Part shown: positions 1 to 5,069 of the stretch, piece by piece
Layout of the letters: each line of letters starts with the position of its first letter
Numbering within the stretch: position 1 is the first letter of the stretch
From: Acetobacteraceae bacterium
GTDB lineage: Bacteria; Pseudomonadota; Alphaproteobacteria; Acetobacterales; Acetobacteraceae
Assembly (NCBI GenBank): GCA_019689515.1
Contig: JADGHI010000298.1
Location: forward strand, 1-5,336
DNA length: 5,336 nt
Direction: 5' to 3'
Program-made: the position numbers and the translations under genes
Notes under the pieces: generated by a model
The model's database searches: none
Told to the model about the DNA's origin: nothing
What the model saw: only the letters and a program-made list of their open reading frames with translations

Positions 1-374
1 TCGGCATCGGTCCCGGCGCGCACCAGCGCGTCACCCGGGACGGCGCGCTGCTCGCCGCGCGCCGCCACCGCGCGCCGGAGGAATGGGCCGCGCGCGTGGA
101 ACGCGACGGCCACGCGATCGTCGAGGAAACGCCGCTCACCCCGATCGAGCGAGCGCGTGAGGCGTTGCTGATGGGCCTGCGCCTGGCGGAGGGTGTGGCC
201 CCCGCGCGCATCGAGGCGCGCAGCGGACTGCCTTTCGCGGAGGCCGTGGACGCCGGCATGCTCGCCGCGCTGGCGGAGGAGGGCTATCTCGCATGGAACG
301 ACGCCGGCCGCCTCGTCGCGACGCCGGAGGGACGGCTCCGGCTCGACGCCCTGCTCCCCGCCCTGCTGCGCTGA
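1..374 (+). CDS. hemW: Heme chaperone HemW (radical SAM), C-terminal part, 5' truncated by window edge
   Basis: The reading frame is open from base 3 and ends at TGA 372-374, giving the last 123 residues. The visible part opens with GIGPGAHQR, which matches the glycine-rich turn that follows the radical SAM core in HemW. It continues through RHRAPEEW and PLTPIERAREALLMGLRLAEG, the hallmark of the HemW C-terminal domain. HemW proteins are cytoplasmic, bind a [4Fe-4S] cluster and SAM, and hand heme to target proteins. They resemble coproporphyrinogen dehydrogenase (HemN) and are often mis-annotated as such. The cluster-binding CxxxCxxC motif and the SAM barrel lie upstream of the window and cannot be checked. 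The stop is two bases before the probable GTG start of the next gene, so the two are probably co-transcribed and coupled in translation. HemN is the main alternative, but the short C-terminal domain fits HemW better. Confidence 0.9.
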   Translation, partial: GIGPGAHQRVTRDGALLAARRHRAPEEWAARVERDGHAIVEETPLTPIERAREALLMGLRLAEGVAPARIEARSGLPFAEAVDAGMLAALAEEGYLAWNDAGRLVATPEGRLRLDALLPALLR

Positions 375-376
375 GC

Positions 377-1075
377 GTGTCCCCGGCCCTGCCGCTTGCT
401 GCGCAGGCGCAGGTCCTCGCTCACTACCGGCCGCTGCGCGGTGCGATCCAGCGCGTGCTGCGCGCCGCGCCGCTCATCTGCACCAAGGCGGAGATCGCCC
501 GCGCGGCCGGGCTGCTTGGCCTCGACCTCCCGGATCCGGCGGCGGAGTCCGACGCGGCGATCGAGATGCTCGCCGACCTGTCCCTGTTCGACCCCGACGC
601 CAGCGAACGCCGCGCGATCGACCGCTTCGCCGCCGCCCGCGGCCCATCCTCGCCCGAGGACCGCGCCCTCGCGCGGCGCATGGCGCAGACCGCGCGCTTC
701 TCCGTCTTCTACGTCGCCGCGCGCCACAAGGCGGCGGGAGTGTGGCTCGAGGACATGCTCGACGGCGGCCGGCGCCTCTGGCTGGTGGACGAGGCGCTGG
801 AGGCGCAGCGGCGCGGCCTCTCGCACCTCGCCATGCGCGTCTTCGACGCCGGTCCCTACCATTGCGGCTTCGGCATCGTCGCCTCGCTCGACGCCGCGCA
901 GGCCGCCGCCTGCATGCTGGAACAGCAGATGACGGGCGAGCCGCCCTTCGGCCCGCGCTTCGCCGCGGCGCTCTACGCCGCGATGCTGGCCCGCGCTGCA
1001 CCGGAGCGAATGACGCGGCCGGCGCGCAGCGCCACCGCGCCGCGCCGTAGTCGCCGCCGGCCGCTCCCCAAATGA
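377..1075 (+). CDS. Uncharacterised protein co-located with hemW
   Basis: I do not recognise a named family. From GTG 377 the protein is 232 residues and ends at TGA 1073-1075. GTG is preferred because it follows the hemW stop by two bases and keeps a sensible N-terminus (SPALPLAAQ). No Shine-Dalgarno is visible before it, so coupling to hemW is likely. An ATG at 293 in the same frame has a GGAGGAGGG stretch upstream, but it would overlap hemW by 82 bases and add an Arg/Pro-rich tail that reads as a shadow of hemW. There is no signal peptide or membrane segment. Features are an N-terminal helical part containing CTKAEIARAAGLLGL, a central RFSVFYVAARHKAAGVWLEDML, and a likely folded C-terminal region with WLVDEALE and AMRVFDAGPYHCGFGIVASLD. 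The last 30 or so residues are Arg/Pro-rich and probably disordered. The non-repetitive, aromatic-containing core argues for a real cytoplasmic protein of unknown function. Confidence 0.7.
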   Translation: MSPALPLAAQAQVLAHYRPLRGAIQRVLRAAPLICTKAEIARAAGLLGLDLPDPAAESDAAIEMLADLSLFDPDASERRAIDRFAAARGPSSPEDRALARRMAQTARFSVFYVAARHKAAGVWLEDMLDGGRRLWLVDEALEAQRRGLSHLAMRVFDAGPYHCGFGIVASLDAAQAAACMLEQQMTGEPPFGPRFAAALYAAMLARAAPERMTRPARSATAPRRSRRRPLPK

Positions 1076-1183
1076 GCCTCATCCCTCGGAAGCACCGCCT
1101 CGCACGGTCGCCGACCTCCCCGCCGCTATCGCACGCGTCTCCACCGCAAGCTCCGACAAGGAATCCGGCCGGCCGCCTGGTGA

Positions 1184-1200
1184 GGCGACGTGGCGTCGCC
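1184..1200. other. Inverted repeat between converging genes, possible weak terminator
   Basis: A perfect 6-bp stem (GGCGAC / GTCGCC) with a 5-base loop lies in the gap between the plus-strand hypothetical gene and the minus-strand baeRF-like remnant. No T-run follows on either strand, so it lacks the second half of an intrinsic terminator. It may still stall converging polymerases or may be chance in GC-rich DNA. The rest of the 148-bp gap shows nothing else I can support. Confidence 0.25.
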
Positions 1201-1223
1201 CAAGAGTGCACCGCCGCAGAATG

Positions 1224-1436
1224 TTAGGTGGCGGCGATGTCCATGTCCGTTGGCATGCCCTCGGCCGGGACGATCACCACTTCGGCGCCGTCCTTCAGCG
1301 CGCGCTCGCCGAGATCGTAGAGCACGTTGTCCACTCCGGGATCCTGGAGATCAGCGGAGCGAATCGCGCCCGTCGCGCCGTCGAACCAGCAATCCGGACG
1401 GGTAGGCGCGTTCAGCGCATCCGTGGTGAAACGCAT
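1224..1436 (-). pseudogene. Remnant of an eRF1-like (baeRF-type) protein, C-terminal part only
   Basis: The open frame encodes about 70 residues from ATG 1436 to TAA 1224-1226. Its second half reads CWFDGATGAI, then DPGVDNVLYDLGERAL, then DGAEVVIVPAEGMPTD. This follows the end of bacterial proteins related to archaeo-eukaryotic release factor eRF1, where the last domain ends in a pattern like GAEVVVVPAERMPTxxGLAAIYRY. Here the frame stops after IAAT, about where a final Tyr-Arg-aromatic would sit, so the natural end seems lost by a small change. The family is normally 300 or more residues, and the first two domains are absent. The frame before the ATG runs back in phase to the CBS gene stop 57 bases away and shows no family resemblance. 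I see no good ribosome-binding site. The assignment is from remembered family patterns and is moderate. A small expressed protein is the alternative. Confidence 0.5.
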
Positions 1437-1493
1437 TCCGTGGAACTTCGGCGCGCCGCTGATCAGCCAGGCGGCGCGCCCTCGCCGCCGCGG

Positions 1494-2387
1494 TCATTCC
1501 CGTGCGGGGAAGAGAGCCTTCATCTCCTCCGGCAACTGTCCGCGGACTTCCTCGATCTGACCGGCCGAGACACTCCTGGCGATCACCTCGAAGACCGCGC
1601 GGAGGACCTTGCCCGCCTCTGCCGCAGTGAGGCCGAGCGTCCGGGCCAGCTCGCCGCTGATCGCCTGCGCCGTCACGGCGCGGTCCGGCCGGCCGAGGCA
1701 GTCGTCCAGCCCCCGCCGGAGCAGGGACGGCAGTTGCGCGATGAGGTCCTGGGCTTCCTCGGTCGTCAGGCGCCGGCAGAGCATGCAGGTGGCGGTGAAC
1801 AGCGCGCGCTCGGCGCGGGCGCGGTCCAGCCCGCTGGCCTCCGCGACCGCCGCGACCATGCGGTTATACGTCGCTTCAGCCCGCGCCTTGGCCCGCATCA
1901 GCGCGCGGGCCCGCCCCTCCGCGGTCACGGTCGCCTGCGGATGGAGCGCCCCCTCGGGCTTCTTCGGCGCTTCGACCTCGAGTTGGGCTGTGATGATGCC
2001 GCGCAGCGCGTCGAGGCCGACGGAGCCGTCGAGGACCAGATCGTCGAATGTCACGAGCCCGACGGGCCGTCCTCCTTCGGTCAGCGGGATGCGGCGGACG
2101 CGGTGCTCGCGCATCAGGCGGACCACTTCGTCGAGATCGGCGCCGATGTCGCAGGTGACCACCTCCTCGGACATCACCTCGCCCAGGCGGGTCGTCCGGG
2201 GATCGAGTTCGCCGCCGAGGACCGCGAGCGCGAGGTCGCGATCGGTCAGGATTCCCACAATGCCCGGCGGCTGGCTCACGAGCACCGCGCCGATGTGGTT
2301 GTCCGCCATAGCCCGGGCCGCCTGATGGACCATTGCGCGGCGTTCGAGGATGACCATCCGCGTCCTGCGGAAGCGCTCGAGGGACAT
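1494..2387 (-). CDS. CBS domain pair plus DUF2267 protein
   Basis: The protein is 297 residues from ATG 2387, ending at TGA 1494-1496. This start is chosen over the in-frame ATG at 2402 because GGGGAG lies seven bases before it, while the longer start has nothing suitable nearby. Two CBS motifs form a Bateman module: about residues 10-60, with GIVGILTDRDLALAVLG, and about 72-122, with VRRIPLTEGGRPVGLVTFDDL. The T-D-R-D and T-F-D-D positions are the usual ribose/phosphate contacts for adenosine ligands such as AMP, ATP or SAM. After a charged linker (about 125-165), a helical DUF2267 domain fills the rest, with two similar helical halves around AERALFTATCMLCRRLTTEEAQDL and EAGKVLRAVFEVIARSV. 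There is no signal or membrane segment, so it is cytoplasmic. The likely role is sensing adenylate or redox state. The DUF2267 function is unknown. An FNR/FixK-type box upstream suggests oxygen-linked control. A baeRF-like remnant follows in the same frame. Confidence 0.9.
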   Translation of the reverse strand: MSLERFRRTRMVILERRAMVHQAARAMADNHIGAVLVSQPPGIVGILTDRDLALAVLGGELDPRTTRLGEVMSEEVVTCDIGADLDEVVRLMREHRVRRIPLTEGGRPVGLVTFDDLVLDGSVGLDALRGIITAQLEVEAPKKPEGALHPQATVTAEGRARALMRAKARAEATYNRMVAAVAEASGLDRARAERALFTATCMLCRRLTTEEAQDLIAQLPSLLRRGLDDCLGRPDRAVTAQAISGELARTLGLTAAEAGKVLRAVFEVIARSVSAGQIEEVRGQLPEEMKALFPARE

Positions 2388-2394
2388 GCTCGAT

Positions 2395-2400
2395 CTCCCC
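2395..2400 (-). promoter_or_regulatory. Ribosome-binding site that decides the CBS-DUF2267 start
   Basis: GGGGAG on the minus strand sits seven bases before ATG 2387. It overlaps the alternative ATG at 2400-2402, so that ATG is more likely part of the leader than the true start. Confidence 0.7.
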
Positions 2401-2415
2401 ATCCACGTCGCCGCT

Positions 2416-2421
2416 AAGGTA
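2416..2421 (-). promoter_or_regulatory. Possible -10 element for the CBS-DUF2267 gene
   Basis: TACCTT lies where a -10 hexamer belongs if transcription starts near 2409, the start predicted by centring an FNR-type box at -41.5. The match to TATAAT is poor, as is common at class II activator-dependent promoters. The same bases form part of an alternative reading as an extracytoplasmic stress-sigma (EcfG-like) promoter: GGAAC at 2436-2440, a 16-base spacer, then CCTT. That is one base from the GGAAC/CGTT pattern. Confidence 0.4.
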
Positions 2422-2443
2422 GTTCTCCGGAAAGGGTTCCCGG

Positions 2444-2457
2444 TTGATCTTGGTCAA
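2444..2457 (-). promoter_or_regulatory. FNR/FixK/Anr-type operator
   Basis: The minus strand reads TTGACCAAGATCAA, which has perfect TTGA-N6-TCAA dyad ends and is close to the alphaproteobacterial FixK/FnrL consensus TTGATCCAGATCAA. Its centre is 63 bases upstream of the chosen start of the CBS-DUF2267 gene. If the box is at -41.5 (class II), transcription begins near 2409, leaving a short leader of about 20 bases that includes the ribosome-binding site. The nearly symmetric site could in principle also act on the plus strand, but no gene is visible there. The AT-rich core stands out against the local GC-rich DNA. Binding is inferred from pattern and geometry. Confidence 0.8.
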
Positions 2458-2543
2458 CGCTGGAGAACCGACGGACAGCGGGTCCACGCGGACGGCGCAT
2501 GCACAATCCGTTGTGGGAAGCGGTCATTCCGCGCCGGGTGTCC

Positions 2544-2630
2544 TCAGGCGAGCTCCAAGGTCACGGCCGTGCCCGCTTCGGACGCGGACGATGGCCGCTG
2601 CCGCCTCCACACGCGTTGCGCGCCCTGGTT
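2544..2630 (-). pseudogene. Possible relic of a histidine kinase C-terminus
   Basis: On the minus strand one frame ends SEAGTAVTLELA then TGA (2544-2546), like the usual last strand of a histidine kinase ATPase domain (pattern SxPGxGTxVTLELP). Just upstream, in a neighbouring frame, the translation reads RVEAAAAIVRVRS, which could correspond to the preceding IVEAHGGxVRVxS element. Joining them needs a one-base frameshift. No N or G1 box is visible further upstream. The match is short and in GC-rich sequence, so chance is quite possible. Confidence 0.25.
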
Positions 2631-2930
2631 CCGGAAGCGAAGCGTTTGCGGCGGCGGCTCTCGGCGGTTCGTGCGCGCTGACCGCCGGCGGGCCTCGGTC
2701 GGCGGAGCTGATGCGCGCACAGGGCGAAGCGCGCTGATCCCAAGGAAGGCGCCGCACTGCTCTCGCCCGCCATCTGTGGAGGCCGCGGCAGAGTGCCCCG
2801 GACCGCGCCGCCCGCCGCAGTGCATCAGCGCAGGGCGGCGGTCGCGGCCCTCAACGTCTCTCCGCCTGCTGCGGCCTCCGGACGCCCGTCAAGCCCGGCC
2901 GCGCCGGCGCCCAAGACGGCGGCGCGGCGA

Positions 2931-2947
2931 GGCCGTACCCTGCGGCC
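2931..2947 (-). terminator. Hairpin just after the methyltransferase gene
   Basis: A perfect 5-bp stem (GGCCG / CGGCC) with a 7-base loop begins seven bases after the methyltransferase stop. A wider pairing of GACGGC (2915-2920) with GCCGTC (2945-2950) competes with it. There is no T-run, so it is not a classic intrinsic terminator. The position favours a role at the 3' end of the transcript. Confidence is low. Confidence 0.25.
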
Positions 2948-2954
2948 GTCGTGC

Positions 2955-4070
2955 TTATGGCCGCGCTTCGAGCACCATGTTGAACGGCGTCTCCGCGGCG
3001 ATCCGCACCCGGCCATAGCCGGCCTGGCGCAGCACCTCCGTCAGCCGCGCCGGCCCCGCCTGGGCGCCGAGCGCCGCGCCGACCTCCTGCGACAGCGAAG
3101 CCGGCGTGCAGACCAGCGTCGAGGCCGCGTAGTACACGCGCCCCACCGGGTTCAGGTTGTCCTCCACCCGGTCGCGCGCCATCGGCTCGACCACCATCAG
3201 CGTCCCGTCGGGCTTCAGCGTCCGGCGCAGATGCGCCGCCGCGCCGACCGGGTTGCCCATGTCGTGCAGGCAGTCGAACAAGCAGACCAGGTCGAAGCCG
3301 CGATCCGTCGGCACCTCCTTGGCCGCGGCGGTCTCGAAGGCGACGCGCGAGGCCACGCCCGCGCGCTCCGCCGCCTCGCGCGCGGCGGCGACGGAGGCGG
3401 CGTGATAGTCGAACCCCGTGAACCGGCTGTTCGGATAGGCGCGGCCCATGATGACCGTCGAGGCGCCATGCCCGCAGCCGACATCGGCGACCGACGCGCC
3501 GGCATCCAGCTTCCCCACCACGCCCCCCAGCGCCGGCAGCCAGTTCTGCACGAGCTGGTGGTTGTAGCTGGTGCGGAAGAACCGCTCGGTGCCGCAGAAC
3601 AGGCAGGCGTCGCGCTCGTGCCAGCCGAGGCCGCGGCCGTGGCGGAAGCTCTCGGTGATGCGCGGCTCGTCGCGCCAGACGGAGGCCGCGATGTCGAAGA
3701 CGCCCATCATGTAGGCGGGGCTCGCCTCGTCGGCGAAGACCAGCGCCTGCTCGGGCGGAAGCGTGTAGCGCTCGCTGCGCGGGTCGTAGTCGAGGTACCC
3801 GGCCGCGGCCTGCGCGGCGAGCCATTCGCGCACCGCGCGCTCGGCGGTGCCGGTGCGCCGCGCGAGCTCCACGGAATCCACCGGCCCCGCCCCGGCCAGC
3901 GCGCGCCAGAGGCCGAGCCGCTCGCCGACCAGCACCGTCGCGGCGGTCATGAGGGCGCCGACATCGCCGAGGAAGCGGCCGATGAAGGCGTCGAGCTTCG
4001 CGGGATCCGGGGCGCCGGCGGCGGTGGCCGTCGTCGGGGGACCTTGCGTCGTGGTGGCGGCGGTGTCCAT
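2955..4070 (-). CDS. Class I SAM-dependent methyltransferase with N-terminal winged-helix domain
   Basis: The protein is 371 residues. A perfect AGGAGG eight bases before ATG 4070 fixes the start. Residues 1-22 are a flexible Thr/Ala-rich leader. About 25-115 is a helical winged-helix part (GERLGLWRAL, VELARRTGTAERAVREWLAAQAA, GYLDYD), as in Rv2258c-like and O-methyltransferase-like enzymes, where it serves dimerisation and substrate binding rather than DNA binding. The Rossmann methyltransferase domain covers about 170-371. Motif I is VADVGCGHG at 194-202, the acidic ribose-binding residue is probably D221 in FTGFDY, FDCLHDMGNP is at 265-274 and LKPDGTLMVVEP at 285-296. Key residues are intact, so it should bind SAM. 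The methyl acceptor cannot be told from sequence and is probably a small molecule. It is cytoplasmic. It lies 111 bases downstream of the AhpD-like gene on the same strand and may share its transcript. It ends in FNMVLEARP, the usual last strand of the family. Confidence 0.93.
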   Translation of the reverse strand: MDTAATTTQGPPTTATAAGAPDPAKLDAFIGRFLGDVGALMTAATVLVGERLGLWRALAGAGPVDSVELARRTGTAERAVREWLAAQAAAGYLDYDPRSERYTLPPEQALVFADEASPAYMMGVFDIAASVWRDEPRITESFRHGRGLGWHERDACLFCGTERFFRTSYNHQLVQNWLPALGGVVGKLDAGASVADVGCGHGASTVIMGRAYPNSRFTGFDYHAASVAAAREAAERAGVASRVAFETAAAKEVPTDRGFDLVCLFDCLHDMGNPVGAAAHLRRTLKPDGTLMVVEPMARDRVEDNLNPVGRVYYAASTLVCTPASLSQEVGAALGAQAGPARLTEVLRQAGYGRVRIAAETPFNMVLEARP

Positions 4071-4078
4071 CCAGAGTG

Positions 4079-4084
4079 CCTCCT
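4079..4084 (-). promoter_or_regulatory. Strong ribosome-binding site of the methyltransferase
   Basis: AGGAGG on the minus strand lies eight bases before ATG 4070. This full match to the anti-Shine-Dalgarno core indicates efficient independent initiation, even if the gene is transcribed together with the AhpD-like gene upstream. Confidence 0.85.
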
Positions 4085-4128
4085 GTGTTCGGGGGATGCC
4101 GCGGCACCCTGCGTTTCGACAGGCCGGG

Positions 4129-4141
4129 CGCCCCGGTTTCG
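4129..4141. other. Small GC-rich hairpin between the AhpD-like and methyltransferase genes
   Basis: CCGGG-CGC-CCCGG forms a 5-bp stem with a 3-base loop in the 111-bp gap. On the plus strand TTTC follows; on the minus strand, the direction of transcription here, no T-run follows. It could lower read-through into the methyltransferase gene or be incidental. Coordinates may be off by a few bases. Confidence 0.25.
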
Positions 4142-4181
4142 CGCAACTGCGCGTGAGCCGGTCAATTGCGGGCGGGCGCCG

Positions 4182-4721
4182 TCAGCGTTGCTGCTGCTGT
4201 TGCTGCGGATCCGCGCCGGTGGCTGCTGCAGCCTCCAGGCGGCTGAAGATCGCATCCGCCTCGCGCCGGAACTCGGCGGGATCCTGGGCGGAGCCGTTGA
4301 GCACCGTGCTCCAGTGCCGCGTCATGGCGGCCATGCCGACGGCCTCGCGGATCTCGTCCTCGGTCGCGCCGTTCAGGCGCGCTGCGCGAGTGTGGAAATG
4401 GACGCAATAGCCACACGGGATCTGCGCCGCGACAGCGAGGCCGATCAGCTCCTTCACCTTCCCCGGCAGGACAGTCCGGCCCATCTGGAGGTCGCGGAAT
4501 TCGGCCCATGCGCCGGCGATCCCGGAATCCGGGAAGAACCGGAACATGCCGGGCACCTGGCCGAGGCTGCGCTCGATGTCGCCCCGCGCCTCCCGTGCGG
4601 CGGTGCTGTCGGTGGACGGGGACGGCGGCTGTGGTGCGGCCGTCTGCGACACGGCGACGCCGCCGATCGCGATGCCGCCGGCAAGGAGCCCGGCGGCGCC
4701 GAGCAAGGTCCTGCTGCGCAT
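4182..4721 (-). CDS. Exported AhpD-like (carboxymuconolactone decarboxylase family) protein
   Basis: The protein is 179 residues from ATG 4721, supported by GGGGAG nine bases upstream. Residues 1-25 look like a Sec signal peptide: MRSR, a hydrophobic stretch LLGAAGLLAGGIAIGGVAV, then a plausible cut after AVS. A Pro/Ser/Thr-rich linker to about 40 follows. The AhpD-like fold spans about 50-145, with KVKELIGLAVAAQIPCGYCVHFH. E91, C103, C106 and H110 match the E-x11-C-x2-C-x3-H catalytic layout of AhpD. The histidine that precedes the second cysteine in mycobacterial AhpD is Tyr here, common in the wider family. ATRHWSTVLNG-like residues (TRHWSTVLNG) complete the family signature. Such proteins use the cysteine pair as a thiol peroxidase or disulfide reductase, so a peroxide-related redox role outside the cytoplasm is plausible. 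True decarboxylase activity is unlikely given the CxxC. The tail ends in six Gln and Arg. A methyltransferase gene follows 111 bases on. Confidence 0.9.
   Translation of the reverse strand: MRSRTLLGAAGLLAGGIAIGGVAVSQTAAPQPPSPSTDSTAAREARGDIERSLGQVPGMFRFFPDSGIAGAWAEFRDLQMGRTVLPGKVKELIGLAVAAQIPCGYCVHFHTRAARLNGATEDEIREAVGMAAMTRHWSTVLNGSAQDPAEFRREADAIFSRLEAAAATGADPQQQQQQR
4188..4205 (-). repeat. CAR-codon tract encoding a C-terminal polyglutamine
   Basis: Six successive Gln codons (CAG/CAA mix on the minus strand) encode the end of the AhpD-like protein, followed by one Arg and the stop. The unit is a trinucleotide, so slippage would change length without shifting frame. The Gln tail is outside the conserved fold. 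Confidence 0.6.
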
Positions 4722-4730
4722 GGTCCGTTT

Positions 4731-4736
4731 CTCCCC
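4731..4736 (-). promoter_or_regulatory. Ribosome-binding site of the AhpD-like gene
   Basis: GGGGAG, at the end of a longer G-run on the minus strand, lies nine bases before ATG 4721. It supports the start that includes the whole signal peptide. Confidence 0.7.
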
Positions 4737-5020
4737 CCTGCCCGTCTGCTCTCCGAGCCGGGGCAGAGAGAGGCTAGGGAGTGACCCGCGGCGGCGTCAT
4801 CGCGCGACCGGGCCGAAGCGACGATCACCCGATCGGGCCATGCGCAGCGCGACGCGGCGACAAGCCGATCGGACCCGGAGGGGACAGCCGGTGCGACACC
4901 GCGATGAGCCAAGCCAAGCGGGCGCTTCGCGGCGCGTCTCATGCCAGTCGCGTGCAATCCTGATCCATCTTCGGCGGCCACGCGGCGGGCATGAGGCACG
5001 CAGTCAACCGCCATACCAAC

Positions 5021-5034
5021 CCGGCGCGCGCCGG
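5021..5034. terminator. GC palindrome downstream of the LuxR-type gene
   Basis: CCGGCGCGCGCCGG is a perfect 14-base palindrome that can fold as a 5-bp stem with a GCGC loop, about 36 bases past the regulator stop. On the minus strand it is followed by GTTGGTAT, only weakly T-rich. It may help end transcription of the regulator, but the evidence is thin. Confidence 0.3.
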
Positions 5035-5069
5035 TGCCCAGTTCCGAGATCGAGCCTCTGCGCCGGGTA

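Larger units (their letters stand above)
2458..2954. other. Gene-poor stretch, about 500 bp
   Basis: This lies between the methyltransferase stop and the operator of the CBS-DUF2267 gene, both on the minus strand. Open frames exist on both strands but give low-complexity Arg/Ala/Pro-rich translations typical of noncoding GC-rich DNA, with no convincing start and ribosome-binding site. I see no RNA gene or mobile element. The only hint of past coding content is a short piece at 2544-2630 that resembles the end of a histidine kinase, listed separately. Confidence 0.6.
4722..5069. other. Intergenic region upstream of the AhpD-like gene
   Basis: These roughly 350 bp separate the start of the AhpD-like gene from the end of the LuxR-type gene, both on the minus strand. 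It should hold the promoter of the AhpD-like gene, but I cannot point to convincing -35 and -10 elements. GGGGAG at 4731-4736 is the ribosome-binding site. Visible structure includes two CCGATCGG palindromes (4829-4836 and 4865-4872), 36 bases centre to centre, and a 14-base perfect palindrome at 5021-5034. Short open frames here have no family resemblance. Confidence 0.65.

Noticed and set aside
25..115. Winged-helix part of the methyltransferase as a DNA-binding regulator (positions are residues of that protein)
   Set aside because: In this methyltransferase family the N-terminal winged helix serves dimerisation and substrate binding. The SAM-binding motifs follow in the same chain, so an enzyme is the better call.
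293..376. Earlier ATG start of the hemW-linked hypothetical gene
   Set aside because: Although GGAGGAGGG lies upstream, it codes for Ala-Glu-Glu-Gly in hemW. The added N-terminus is low-complexity Arg/Pro and would overlap hemW by 82 bases.
2388..2402. Longer start of the CBS-DUF2267 gene at ATG 2402
   Set aside because: It adds only five residues and lacks a Shine-Dalgarno at a usable distance. The GGGGAG site fits the ATG at 2387.
1206..2417. Long plus-strand open frame across the CBS-DUF2267 gene
   Set aside because: It is antisense to a gene with clear domains and a good ribosome-binding site. Its translation is rich in Arg, His and Asp and has no recognisable domain, as expected for the opposite strand of GC-rich coding DNA.
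2793..4784. 663-codon plus-strand open frame
   Set aside because: It runs antisense through both the methyltransferase and the AhpD-like genes. The translation is Arg/Ala/His-rich and follows the pattern of a shadow frame; the minus-strand genes have intact catalytic motifs.
4781..4963. 60-codon plus-strand open frame in the intergenic region
   Set aside because: It has no ribosome-binding site and no family-like composition, and it crosses the probable promoter region of the AhpD-like gene.
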